Positions 24,790 through 36,687 of a stretch of DNA of 64,000 bases are shown here, piece after piece. The notes beneath the pieces were generated by a model that was not told the DNA's origin, searched no databases, and worked only from the letters and a program-made list of their open reading frames with translations. Position 1 is the first letter of the stretch. The number at the start of each line of letters is the position of its first letter. A program made the position numbers and the translations under genes. Location of the stretch: the NCBI RefSeq assembly GCF_018446385.1, contig NC_055987.1, positions 34,483,202 to 34,547,201 of the forward strand, read 5' to 3'. The stretch comes from Zingiber officinale (Eukaryota > Streptophyta > Magnoliopsida > Zingiberales > Zingiberaceae).

Positions 24790-27513
24790 ACAAATCAAAC
24801 TCTAGAGTCCAGGATTCCATGACTAAGTTCAACACTCAATCTAAGCCTCCAACTATCAAGTCTATCAAGCTCATCTCACACCCCAATGTAGCAACCTAGC
24901 CAAGCTCTTGAGCACCTAATCTCCATAATCGTCATATCCATAACTCAATCTCGTTGAATTTATCAACTATTTGCAACAACAAATCTAGACCTCCAGCATC
25001 CAAGCAGGCACTCTTCATTATTTCCAAGTCAATAACCAATCTCATTGAGTCCAAAAATACCCATGAGCTCTAGTTGAATCGTCATGACTACCCCCTTACT
25101 ATATAAGCAATATAAATCTAAAAAAAACACCCAACTTGAATCAAAATAGTGTGATTAAGCTCAACCAAAAGGATTGTTTCCCCAACAATCATTTTTTTTT
25201 TAGAAATCAATTTAAGTTAAAGATACAATAATCATGAATGAAACTTAACAAGGAAATTAGAAACTCAAAACTCTCCCTCAACGTAGGCTCTCCTCAACCC
25301 ATTCTAACCACCCTTGAATTAAACTACATTTAACCTTTCAAATAGGCATAATTTATGGAAGTTTATTATTTGTCACACATCAAAACATATTAAACGATAA
25401 TTAGGGATATACAAGCATGATTACAATAAGTAACAATCAAACATGGTGATCAATACATGTAAGCATTAAAGCAATTTATACATATACATATCTTTTATAT
25501 CAAACTCGTATTTCGCATTTGAAGAAATTTAATAATGTTAAGCATATTAATGCTTGATCCGAAATGAGAAAACTTATCTATGAGAATGATGAAAATCCTA
25601 AGATCAAAAATTATATATATATATATATACACTGTGGTCATATGGTTACAATGTAATACATAGTGATCAGCACTTAAGTGTTAAGACACATATCTAGGGT
25701 TCATCTATGCGTCATATATCATATTTTACATGCAACCAATGGTCAAATAGGTCTAATCATGATACCATAACATTATAAAAACATTCAATAGTCAAAAGCA
25801 TGAAATAAGACATTCCATCTGCTACTAGCATGGCAATTCCAATTAATTGAATAAGAGCATTCAATTGACTATTAGAAGTTTAGTCAAGTGCTAAGTCCAC
25901 TAGTCAACTGCTAAGTTGATTGGATTCCCATTCGTGGTAGGTTCTTAATTTCAAAAATGCTTTAAAAAACTAAAAATTATCACATGCAAGTATTCTGTAG
26001 TGCTTTATGCATATGAAAAATATGTCCCTGTGCAAATTCATTATATTCTATGTATTTGGAACAAAATTAGAGTGCTTCAAAAATGTTAATTATGTGTCAT
26101 TTTACATGTCATATGACCAATTTATAATGAATTACTAATTCTTGAACATTTGATAGCATGTAAATGACCAAATTATGTGCATCAAAATTATGAATGGCAA
26201 TTATGATACATCTAGAATGATACTAAGTGACAAACCTAGTGATACATATATCAATTGTGCGCCAATAAACAAGTTAGCATTTATGTTTATACCTGGGCAC
26301 TCAAACCAATCAATCATGCAAATATGCCACCTCAAACATAATTAAGGCATGTAAATATGACTACAACGTGAATCAACCAATATACTATGAATATTAAACA
26401 AATGTCCTAATTATCCTTCTCAAGCAATTACAAATAAATCTTCAAGAACATACTCACGTAGTAGAATCTAACCATTCTTCTCCCATTCCTTAATGCACTC
26501 TATCCCAATCTAGAAAAATAAACCAATTGTTTTGAAATCCATTTTCTTACCACCTTTTTACTTTCTTAATGGCATTCCTAGAAATGTACATTTGATCTGT
26601 TGTTTGATTGACTTCTAACAATTAATGATGCATTAGTCTTTTCCTTAAATTTTGTTTTATATTCTAAACCAGCTTTGTTACAATTTATCCTTTAGGTTCC
26701 TATGATCATGTCAAGGTATTTATTTATTTATTTATTACAAATTATTTCCTAACAACTCAATACTCTAAACCATGGAGCATAGAGATATAAAAGTGACTTA
26801 TAGATTTTTCCTTGATAGTTCTTAGCCTATGGGGCATATTTTAGAAGTGCTACTGCATTTTTTTTTTTTTGCATGGGAACTACAAGAAGGCAGGATTCAC
26901 CTATACTACATACAGTAGTTAACCTAAGCTATATGGAAAAGACTTACTCCTGACCTGCCACTAAGAAAAGTAAAGGCATTTGTTGAGCCATTAGAAATTG
27001 GTACCTTCTCCAATAACACCCTATGACCAAACATATTGTTAGGCTTAGAATCTTAGAAAGATGCAGCTCGTTAAGGTGGGATGAATATTATAAAAAAAAT
27101 GGAAGAGCACAATATGATTTAGGAATAAAAAGGGGTTAAATGATCTGAATTCTCACCTGGAAAATACGAATTTGAATATATTGAATTATAAGGACCTATC
27201 CAATATAATTAGTTCTTCCTATATCTCCAATGAAGACATGTTCTAGCATTAAGTAATACTCTGTAGCACGAAGTAGTTGACCTTCTACTAGCTTTGAAAA
27301 TTTCAAACTAACCAATTTACAGGAACAAACAAGACAGTCATCAAAAGATAATTATGAAGTGGTGGTTTCATTTCAAACATGTAGACAATTAAATACCATC
27401 TTCTCTAAAAATAACAGCACTTTTTTTTAAAGTAAGATTATCTTACGAACTTGAAGCCCGAAGTAACCTAGTTCTTGGCGAGATGGCTTGCGCATACTGT
27501 CCCTTAGGAGTGT
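24790..27513. other. Gypsy-2 interior without recognisable genes
   Basis: About 2.7 kb, AT-rich, with no open frame of note on either strand. It contains a TA run at about 25612-25630, a (TTTA)n run near 26717-26736, and a run of T at about 26860-26871. I recognise no gag or protease and no link to the other families in the window. Confidence 0.6.
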
Positions 27514-27525
27514 GCTCTGATACCA
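27514..27525 (-). other. Gypsy-2 primer-binding site
   Basis: GCTCTGATACCA is the exact complement of TGGTATCAGAGC (initiator-Met tRNA 3' end), two bases from the LTR edge at 27528. Confidence 0.9.
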
Positions 27526-27527
27526 AC

Positions 27528-30099
27528 TGAAACATCCCGCGACTACCTCTCAAGTTTTTTTTTTTTTACTACTCTCTCATCAATATCATTCGGACAATCA
27601 TAATGTAGTACCAACAAGGGAACTATCATAACCAATAGAAATGACTGTATCAACCAAAGGCTTACCGATTAAGAACAGTAATTCCCCAAACATTCCCCTT
27701 TTATAAAATAAAGAAACAAGGTCCCTTGCGATGAATCCAATATGCTCTACACTCCTAGACAGCGGACAGTATCATGCGTCCATCCCGCCTCCTCGTCTAC
27801 TCCGTCCGAGGGCCTTCCATATCCCGAGAGTCTTCCTCACCTGTAATGTAGACATCATGAGACTACGGCCCAGCAAGTATAATCTATCATGTATAACCAG
27901 ACATCCATGAAGTAGTAGAGATAGCAACTAGAAGTCACATAGAGAAACAGAACGTATCCTAATTACTATATATAAAGAAAATATTGATAAACGAGTACAA
28001 GTGATACCACATAGCTAATTGAGTGAATATGTCATATATCCGGTAACCACAATTAGAGTCAGTCAACAGTCCCATGAACCTAGAGGTACCTCCTAGAGAA
28101 CATGAAATCAGTCATATAGCCGAAGCTAACATAAATAAATTATCAGTCAAGTTTTGAAAGGCCCTCCCCGGAGCTCATCCCGAGGTACCCAACCCGTACT
28201 GTCACCACATATGCTCATACTCATCCAATTAGCTACAGTAAATAAACTTAAACTATCCTTATCAGTCTTTGCAGTCATATATGAACAGTATCATTATTTG
28301 CAGTCACACATGAACAATATCATTCCTTGCAGTCATTCATGAATAGTATCATTCTTTGTAGTCAATCATGAACAGTAAAGGCAAAATGAACTCTAGTCAT
28401 GCTTATCTAACGAATAATTAAGGAAAAGCTTTCTACTTGCCACATGGTAACACACTTTCTACTCATTCATACTGCGCCATACCATAAATGAATACCGAGC
28501 TATGAACTTAAGAAAAAGGTTATTTAGTTCTACCACACAAACCAGTGAAGAAATTTAGATTAGCTTCCCAAAACATTAAATAGAATATTTACATTAACCA
28601 ATGAGCGATTAACTAAACCTGGCGTTTCATCATTATCCAACTATTCCATCCTACACAATTTCACAACTACGCCAAAATAAGGACACATAAAGCTTAAATC
28701 CCATTACTTCACAAAACTTATTTCCCCCACACAATCCAATTTCCCATAACAGAACAGAAATACTCAAACTCACACCAAACAGAACCCAAGAGAGAAAACA
28801 AATCGACCTCTAAATCATTCACGGAACCAGTCCAAATCTGAACTCCACAAAAACGCAAAACACAATTCATTCCTTCAATTAATTTCTCAGCCAGGCATTC
28901 GAGCAAACAAGTATCATGCAAGAAATATCACCGCATCAACAGTTCGACAAAGCTTCATTACGGAACCATTTTCCAGCACACGGACCTCAGGAAAACAAAC
29001 CATGTCAACACTAAAATCCAAAACCGCGGCGTCTCATGAAACCAGTAGCGACAAACTCAATAAAGAAAAACCCGGATCTCGACAAATTTAGTCAATCCGG
29101 CAACTCAGCCAAGTATTTCAACAAACAGGTATCTCGCAGTACACTCCCACAGCAATAGCCCGGCGGAAACGAAACAACCTCGTTAACAGTCACACAACAT
29201 TACAAGAATTCACATTGAAAACGTTCCAGTGGAAAGCGAGCTCCATCTACACCGGAATGCACTGACCAAACATCGAAACCAAGAAATCAGACGATCCAAC
29301 GGTACTTCAATGAACCTTAGATTCGATTCAAAACATCACAGAGGAAATCGAGTACCACTCAAACCGATTCACTACTCCAGTGGAGAAACCCATCCAAGAA
29401 CACCAGAAATCTCACGCATAAACTCGACAAAAGCATTCTCCGAATCAAAAGAGAAACACGAGATCCTCAGTTAAAACCAAAACATCACCGTATAATTTGC
29501 GTCGCGATCCTTGAAATCTACCGGAGCTCATCTCCTATACCTTAGGGATCCCGTGCCAACACAATTAGATATACTTGCCTTCTTTCTTCTTGTGCCTCCG
29601 CCCGTAGCCCTCGCTCCGTGCTACCCCGTTGACGGTGAACTTCGCCCGATCAGGTGTCCTCCACGGTAGTCGGCTACGGGTTGCCAAGCTCAGCCCGTGC
29701 TTGTGCGGCGGTGAGGTGCTCCGTCGGTGTGGTGCTTGATCGAGAACCTGAGCTTGGTAGAGAGCCGATTGACACCAGCGAAGACGAAAAGAAGACGTGG
29801 AACGGCGATTCGGGCGAAACCAGGAATCGGCGCAAAGTATAGGTATAAATACCTAAGTCTTTTACTTCCTAATCCTAATTTAATTAAATTAATCAACTCC
29901 CAACCTAACTAAAAATCATATGCTTCCCTCGAATTTATTAATTCTATCATTTTGAAGTATGTCATATTAGTTCAATTAAAATTTCAAAAAATTTCTAAAA
30001 TTCGTAGAATATTTTATAAGTTAATCCTTTAATTAACACTTGTGTGATTTTAAACATTTTCATAAATAAATACCTTAATTTCGCTCGTGGGTCCTTACA
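27528..30099 (-). repeat. Gypsy-2 5' LTR
   Basis: 2572 bp, matching 21944-24455. It has four 29 bp units (about 28262-28377) and adjoining sequence absent from the left copy. It ends CGTGGGTCCTTACA, followed by the duplication AAATC. Confidence 0.9.
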
Positions 30100-30104
30100 A
30101 AATC

Positions 30105-30461
30105 CCTCTTCATTACCTTTGCGTTGTTAGTTCCCTCATGCAGTTCTATGAGCTTGTCTCATAGTTCTTTTGCGTTTTCGTGTGGGCCAACATGCTTCAA
30201 GTCCTCCTTTGTTAGTCCGTACTAGATTGTGTTGAGGGCTTTGAAGTCAATCTGGGCCTTATTCTTCATTTCCAGATTTCAATTTTCTGGGTCTATTGGA
30301 ATTTCGGAGTTGTCGACTGGTGCCTTGTATCCTTTGGTGACGCTGAACCATTGGTTGAAATCGATCTTTAGGTATTCTTCCATATGCTTCTTCCAATATG
30401 GGAAGTCATCTCCGTTGAAGAGTGGGGGACGAACAGTGTTCCATCCTTCGTTTTGTGACAT
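30105..30461 (-). pseudogene. SIRE-C gag, N-terminal half
   Basis: The minus-strand start at 30461 reads MSQNEGWNTVRPPLFNG, then a WKKHMEEYLK phrase, the typical opening of SIRE-type gag. I chose this ATG because the frame upstream has only a non-ATG codon. Gag continues beyond the inserted Gypsy-2 at 21943. Confidence 0.85.
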
Positions 30462-30700
30462 TTTAGAGTTGTAAAACAAAACTAAAGAGAGATATCAAGA
30501 CTTGGTTTTGAATTAGCAGAGTTTGAGAAGAGAAAAAAAATATTCCGAAGAACTTGAGTGGTGTTGCACCAGTTTCAAGTTAAAATCGAACGAGAAAATA
30601 TTATATGAGTAGAAAAAAATAAATTAAAAAAAAAAAACAAATCCCCTTGGATTGAATGGCGGTTGCACCAATTCAGAGCAGAACCTTCTCTGATACCACT
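30462..30700 (-). other. SIRE-C leader and primer-binding site
   Basis: A short untranslated leader with A-runs. TCTGATACCA at 30689-30698 is the complement of TGGTATCAGA, the initiator-Met tRNA site, two bases from the LTR edge at 30701. Confidence 0.8.
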
Positions 30701-31961
30701 TGTTAGATTGTGTCGCACGTGAGAGGGGGGTGAATCGCGTGGATTTAAAAAACTTATCTTTTTCGTTTTTAAGAACTCTGTACGCAGCAAAAAAATTATA
30801 AGAAAAGACCAAAATAGAACAGCAAGTAAAAGAACACGTGTTCGGTTTTACTTGGTTCGCAGCCTTTGGTGACTCCTATTCCAAGACCTAGGTCCTCCGG
30901 ACTTATCGATGGATAATCCACTAAAATATCTTTTCCAGTACCTCCAGAAAAGGGAATCGAGTATACAGAAAGAAGGAACAAGTGCAACACCCTGCACTTG
31001 TCCTATTGCAAGTAATTAAGTATGCAAATTATAGTTCATTACCCAACACCTCTGAGGATTTTCAGCTTAGGCTCGGTGTAGGTTGGTTCCTCGACAGTAG
31101 TCGGGTGCAACAACGTCGTAGTAGAGTCACAACAGTAGGTCGGAGCAGTCAGAACTTCAATCGGACGCAAAGAAGCTTGTATATTATTTATTGTTGAAGC
31201 TTTAGGCGAGCAAGCTTATAAAGAGCATGGAAGGTGTCTTCCAAAGGCATTGAAGGGGCCTCCAATGGGATAACGTTTATCTTGCAAATGTTATGCCTTA
31301 TCTGCTTCGATCGCCAAACTTCATCCTTTGGAAGGCACCTTCCATGAACAGTACGAAGGCACCTTCATCTGCTTGAAGGCGCCTTCGGACACTGTTCATC
31401 CAAAGGAAAATTTGCTTCCTTTGTCTTGCAAAACAACGTTAGTCCAAAAAAACAAATAATGGCAGGAAAGATAAGTGTTAGCACAATAATAAGCAATAGT
31501 AATTAGTTCATGTCCACATAGGACCCGGAACTAGTCAAGATATCAGATTAAGGATCTAAAATAGACCTAAACTGGACTAACACCTACTGTCCCCTACACC
31601 GAGATGCATCCCCACTTAGTCACTCTCCTCTAGTGACTTATCTTTACTTACCAGTTTGCTAGTTGTCCAGTCTGCAAACCTAACTGGACTTCGTGCCAGA
31701 TATTCGGTCGGCCCGTCGACCTATCTGGACTTTTGCACCAGCTATCTAGTCAGCCCGTTGACCTAGCTAGTCTTCACACCAGCTATCCGGTCGACCCATT
31801 GACCGAGCTAGACTTCTTGTCAGATATTCGGTCGACCGGTTGACCTATCTGGTTAACTCCTGTACACTTGGTGAAGTGGTTAGATCACAATTATACCTAA
31901 CTTAACTTATTTATCATTCATCAAAATCTGAGTTAGACCGTTAGTGCAAACTACACCAACA
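30701..31961 (-). repeat. SIRE-C 5' LTR
   Basis: 1261 bp, with plus-strand ends TGTTAGATTG and CACCAACA. On the minus strand it opens TGTTGGTGTAGTTTGCAC, the common SIRE LTR start. It holds two imperfect arrays: GAAGGCGCCTTC-like palindromes at 31228-31387, and about four units of roughly 45 bp around GGTCGACCCATTGACC at 31690-31855. Confidence 0.85.
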
Positions 31962-33523
31962 GACCATACTTCAGGTGTTACTTGTGACTGACCAGCCTCC
32001 ACCTCTACCTGCCGATGATGATTAAACATTATTGTTTTCAGAGCACTTGTATATATTGTTTGCTTAACTTGACCTATCTACTTGACCTATTCAATATATA
32101 TGATTGAGAGTTACTTATTAAATACATTCTTTTGATAATTTTTTAATTGTTCTTGAATATCTAATTAAAGGATAGGATGTGTTGTTCTTTAAATAATTTT
32201 TAAACTTCTAGGTCACTTCTACTTTTATTTTTTTTTAAATCTCATTTTTCTAGTATTTAAAAATCTAATATGGACTTAGCTTATGTTTTCCCTTAGACAA
32301 CATGTTCCTATAGCTTTAGCAGCCAACATTTCACAAACACCTTAGGGTTATCTTGCTTGTGTATTCAAAAATATAGAATGGTATGAGATGCTTAGGACTT
32401 TGTGTATGCTTCAGATGCTTATATCAGTGCATAAACATAAGTTTGGATAAAAAAGTATAAAAATACATTAATCAAATTAAGTGGTCCATTTTAGTAAATA
32501 ACCAGTCAGATTGACATACTTAACTTGACTAACCAAGTGAATGTGATGTTATCTTCTAGTAGTTAGTTAATAACTCTACGTTAGATATGTAAGGATAATT
32601 TTTAGATGAATATTATTTTAAAAGTAATATTAGGTTAAGGGTGAGGATATTTGAAAATTACTTTAAAAAAATTTACTTTGAAATTTTTTTTACCTGTAGA
32701 GTATTTTAAAAAATGTTGACAAGCTCCTTGAAAAATCATTACTTCAAAATAACTCATTTTAAAAAAAAAAGACTTTGAAAGTACTTTGACATTTTTTTTT
32801 CAAAAATCATGCAAAATTTTATGTTTACAATTTTTTTTCATGTAATTTTTTTTCCAAAATGTTGATTTGAAAATTCTCTTGTAATTGTTTTGAAACTTAC
32901 TCAAAGTTTTAAAAATTACATGAAATTTCTTATATTTGAAAAATACTTTGAAAAATGCTTGCAACACATTTTGAAAAATATTTTGAAAAGTAATAAATTA
33001 CCTTTCAATAGTTGCTTTGAAAATTAACTTTAAAATTACTGTACAATACTACTTTGAAGAATAATTTTGAAAAAAAAAATTGAAAAGTGGTTTGAAAATT
33101 TCTTTAAAGCACTTCCCTAATAATTCTTTAAACTTATGCTTTGAAAATTGTCTTACAAAATACTTGAAATTTTTATACTTGACAAATCCTCCCTAAAATA
33201 GACCTGTAATTTTTCTTAATGAAAAATCTTATCTTTAAAGAGTTTAATGCTTGATGTGCTTACTTCATCTATTTACCTATTTCATATTTTCTCTTGTTAA
33301 GTTAAATATTTTTTGATGAATGCCAAAGGGGAGAGTAAGGGTTTAAGTAAGAAAAACTAATTGTAAATCTAGAAAATCTGAAAAATTTAATCCTAAAATG
33401 ATCAAAAGAATAAAATAGAAATTAAAATCAATTAATTTTTCTTAAATCATTTTGTTTACTATTTCTTTTTATATATTTTTCTAAATTTAACTCAGGTTGT
33501 CATTGCATCAAAAAGGGAGAGAT
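31962..33523 (+). other. SIRE-D 3' interior, non-coding
   Basis: AT-rich sequence between the SIRE-C edge and the SIRE-D LTR, ending in the purine tract AAAAAGGGAGAGAT (33510-33523). I infer it is the region after pol in a plus-strand SIRE element. Across 32590-33240 the motif TTTGAAAA and close variants recur densely. No gene is seen. Confidence 0.6.
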
Positions 33524-34517
33524 TGTTAGTGTAGTTATCACTAATGATTAAATCTAAGTTTTGATAAATGATAAATGAATTAAAATTAAATGTTGTGTGA
33601 TCTAACCTTTCTACCAATTGTGCAGGACTTGATGGGTATGACACCAGGCTAAAATCCAGCTAGGTCTAGAGGACATGATAGCTAGTGTAGAAGTCTAGAT
33701 AGGTCAAGGAGTGACTTGATATTTGATAAGAAGTTTGGTTGGGTCTGCGGGACCTGACAGCTGACCGAAGTCTAGTTGGGTTTGTGGACCTAACAACTAG
33801 TAGGAAGACTTGGTGGGACAAAAAGGAGTCAAGTGATTCTTTGTGGTAAGTGAGGTATGTCACTGGAGGAGAGTGTTCAGTGAGGACAAGTCCCATTTAG
33901 GGACTTTAGGCGCAAGTCCACTTTGGGTCCATTTTGGAAACCTAGACTGAGACTGTAACTAGATCCTGGTCTAGAAAAGATAGGATCTAATTAATAATAC
34001 TTATATAAATTGTACTTACTTTGTTTTGCAGGTTAAATATTTTTCTGTTAGCCTAACATGTTTTGCAGGAGAAAAACTAAGTTAAGCCTCAGATGAATAA
34101 TATCTGAGGTGCCTCAAAGGATCATGGAGCCACCCTGGAGTGGCACAGAGGCACCTTGGATTCAATGGAGTCACTCTCGCTCGGATGAAGTTTAAGGATA
34201 ATTAAACTTCTCACAGTGGGGAGCTGCCCTAGTGAGAGCTGGAGGTGCCTCAAAGTGCTTCGGAGGCACCTCAAAGAGCATAGAAGGCTCCCTCGAATGG
34301 ATAAAAGTCTATGCTTGTGGTGTTTATCGGTATCGAAGTGGAAGGGATAAAACTCCAACTTGGAGGCGCCCTTAACACTCTTTAAAAGGACAGTTTGAGT
34401 AGCACAAAGAAATAACTGAATTACAATCTTCAATTGATTCTTCTACTGCTACGACTTCACTCTGTTGGTGCCCTACTTCTTCGAGACATCCAACCGCTGT
34501 AGGTAGCCCAACACTGA

Positions 34518-36478
34518 TGTTGGGTTTTTCGGACCGCGAAAACCGTTTTTTCGCGTCGCGGAAACCCCGAAACTCCCTAGCCAACGGATCCATGCGAAGA
34601 GTATAGAACAAAATTTTACATGTACGAGTTTACTAACTTAGATCTACTCTTAGATCTATATGTTTAGAAAAATTACCCTTGATGCGTGCCCTTTTCGAAT
34701 CCCGCTCATCCAAGAAAGTGCCGGATCTCAAGATTGTCAACGTAGACAATCCTCTAGAAGTATCCACACGAACAAGATGTGTTCTCTAACACACAAGGAT
34801 GGAGAAGAGAACACCACAAGTGTGCTAGCACTTCTTGATGCTCTCGGATGGGATTGGAAGAAGAAGAAAGGAAAAGAAGAGAACACACTCCTCTAAAAAG
34901 CTCTATGTGACTTTCACTAACCTTTCTTCTTGGATTAGACTCACTCTCCTTTCTTCTCCCTTGCTTGAAACCCACGACCAAGAGAAGAGAAGGAGCAAAA
35001 AGAGAGCTTGAGGAAGAAGATGATGTGAATGTGAGTGAATGAAAAACTCATTCTCATTCAAAACCAAAAAGGTAACCCCCATTCTCATTAAATGTGGCCA
35101 TTAAAGAGAATAGATTTGTAACCCCCATGAGGTGGCACACTTTGATGATGTGGCACATCATCATTAGTCCTCCTAATGCCAAATCACTAATGATGTGGCA
35201 AATAGTCAAGTCAAACTTGACTCTTCCTCTTCCTCTCAAGTCAATTCAAACTTGACTTAATCTCTCTCATGGTTGATCTAATCCAACCATTTAATTCAAG
35301 CCAATTTAATATAATGAATCTAATTCATTTAATTAAATTGATTCAATGAGTCATAATCTAAATTAGACTCATTGAACACATGAATCAACTTGAGTCCAAC
35401 TCAATTAGCCCAATTAGGATTACTCTTAATCCAATTTGATTCATCAAATGAATCTAATCCTCTTGGTTCATCATATGAACCTAATCTCCATCCACTTGTT
35501 CTTTGTGTGTGACCCAATAGGTTCTTTTAACGTTGGCAATGCCCCTAAACTCATTTAGAAGCATAAGTAATGAGCGGTATCTAGCAATACATCATTACTA
35601 CCCAAGTTACAAGAATGTTGAGATCCAACATCACCTTGTGACTACTAATTGTGACTCCTCACAATATATGACAAGTGTCCTTCTATCCTAGACATTTAGA
35701 TTGATCAATGTGAGGCATAGACTGTGTCATCCTCTGACCAATCTAAATCTTGATCTCCAAGTAGACTCACTAAATCAAATGAGCTCAATATCTCATATTG
35801 ACTCATTTGGACATGGTCATGCACTTCGTGGTCTCACTCTATCAAGAATATCGATGTCGCTCCCGTCATATAGGAGGGATAATCCCATCTACAACACTCA
35901 CATCCCTCTGCATAATTCATTACATACCCAGTAATCGCCTTTATAGTCCACCCAATTACGGGTGATGTTTGACGAAACCAAAGTACATAACTCCTTATGT
36001 AGGGAACCATGGTGACTTCAGGTCTAAGGACTAGTAGTCATACTAATAGCCACATGAGAAAGTATATGACACTCATATAACGATCTATGATATTTTCTCA
36101 TGGCGGGTCATTCAGTATACATTCTCTAATGCATACTCATGTGTCAACTTGATATCTCTATATCCATGACTTGTGAGATCAAGTCATCGAGTTGACCTAC
36201 ATGCTAGTCTTATTGCATTAACATTGTCCCTGAATGTTAATACTCGACTAGGAATCATTAAGAGTAGTGTTCCCTATATCATCTCACTATCGGTTCAGCT
36301 AACCGATTGATATAGGTAAGAACCTTTTACTCAAGGGCGTTATTATACTTAGTTTATTTGACACTAATACAAGTAAGTATAATAACCAAAAACCAAATGT
36401 CTTTATTTATATAGAATATGATTACAACAAGTCCATAATACAATCATCAAATGATTGGTTCTAGGGCTCTAGCTAACA
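34518..36478 (-). mobile_element. Solo LTR of a Copia-type element
   Basis: 1961 bp with plus-strand ends TGTTGGGTTTTTCGG and AGCTAACA, so on the minus strand it opens TGTTAGCTAGAGCCC. It is flanked by ACTGA at 34513-34517 and again at 36479-36483. There is no interior or second LTR, so this is a solo LTR left by recombination between two LTRs. The Copia assignment rests on my memory of similar LTRs. The open frames within it are not genes. Confidence 0.85.
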
Positions 36479-36687
36479 ACTGACACACAAGCATGCTCAG
36501 ATTCTATAGTGTTGGTAATAATTTACTATTATTGTAAATCTTTTTAGTACTTGTAAAATGAGAGTGTAGGTTGTTACACTTCCCGTCCTATATTTTGTAT
36601 TTGATTCCATCTTTCGGCAGTTCTGGAAGTAGTTTCTAGTAGATTATCCATCGATATAGTTTGAGGGATCGTGGGTCCTATAGTAGG

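Larger units (their letters stand above)
21944..30099 (-). mobile_element. Gypsy-2: gypsy-derived element with little coding interior
   Basis: LTRs of about 2.5 kb (21944-24455 and 27528-30099) open on the minus strand with TGTAAGGACCCACGAG and close with ...GGGATGTTTCA. The interior is only about 3.1 kb and keeps one recognisable coding scrap, an integrase tail at 24569-24766. The primer site (27514-27525) and purine tract are clear. It fits a LARD-like or gutted derivative that would need enzymes from elsewhere. The LTRs are close to each other by eye, apart from repeat-number differences and scattered changes, so the insertion looks fairly young. Confidence 0.88.
20250..31961 (-). mobile_element. 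SIRE-C: SIRE/Maximus-type Copia element, partial, split by Gypsy-2
   Basis: Minus-strand element with a 5' LTR at 30701-31961, a primer site, a gag start at 30461, and gag and spacer continuing at 20250-21943. The gap (21944-30099) is the inserted Gypsy-2. Only the gag end of the element is present; pol and the 3' LTR are not seen to the left of 20250. It ends on the right at ...CACCAACA (31961), so it lies inside the 3' region of SIRE-D. Confidence 0.85.

Noticed and set aside
28262-28377. CRISPR-like repeat array
   Set aside because: Units are head to tail with no spacers, lie in a plant LTR, and vary in sequence. It is a minisatellite.
34660-34896. 78-codon frame in the Copia solo LTR
   Set aside because: It is LTR sequence between exact ACTGA duplications, and no coding domain is visible.
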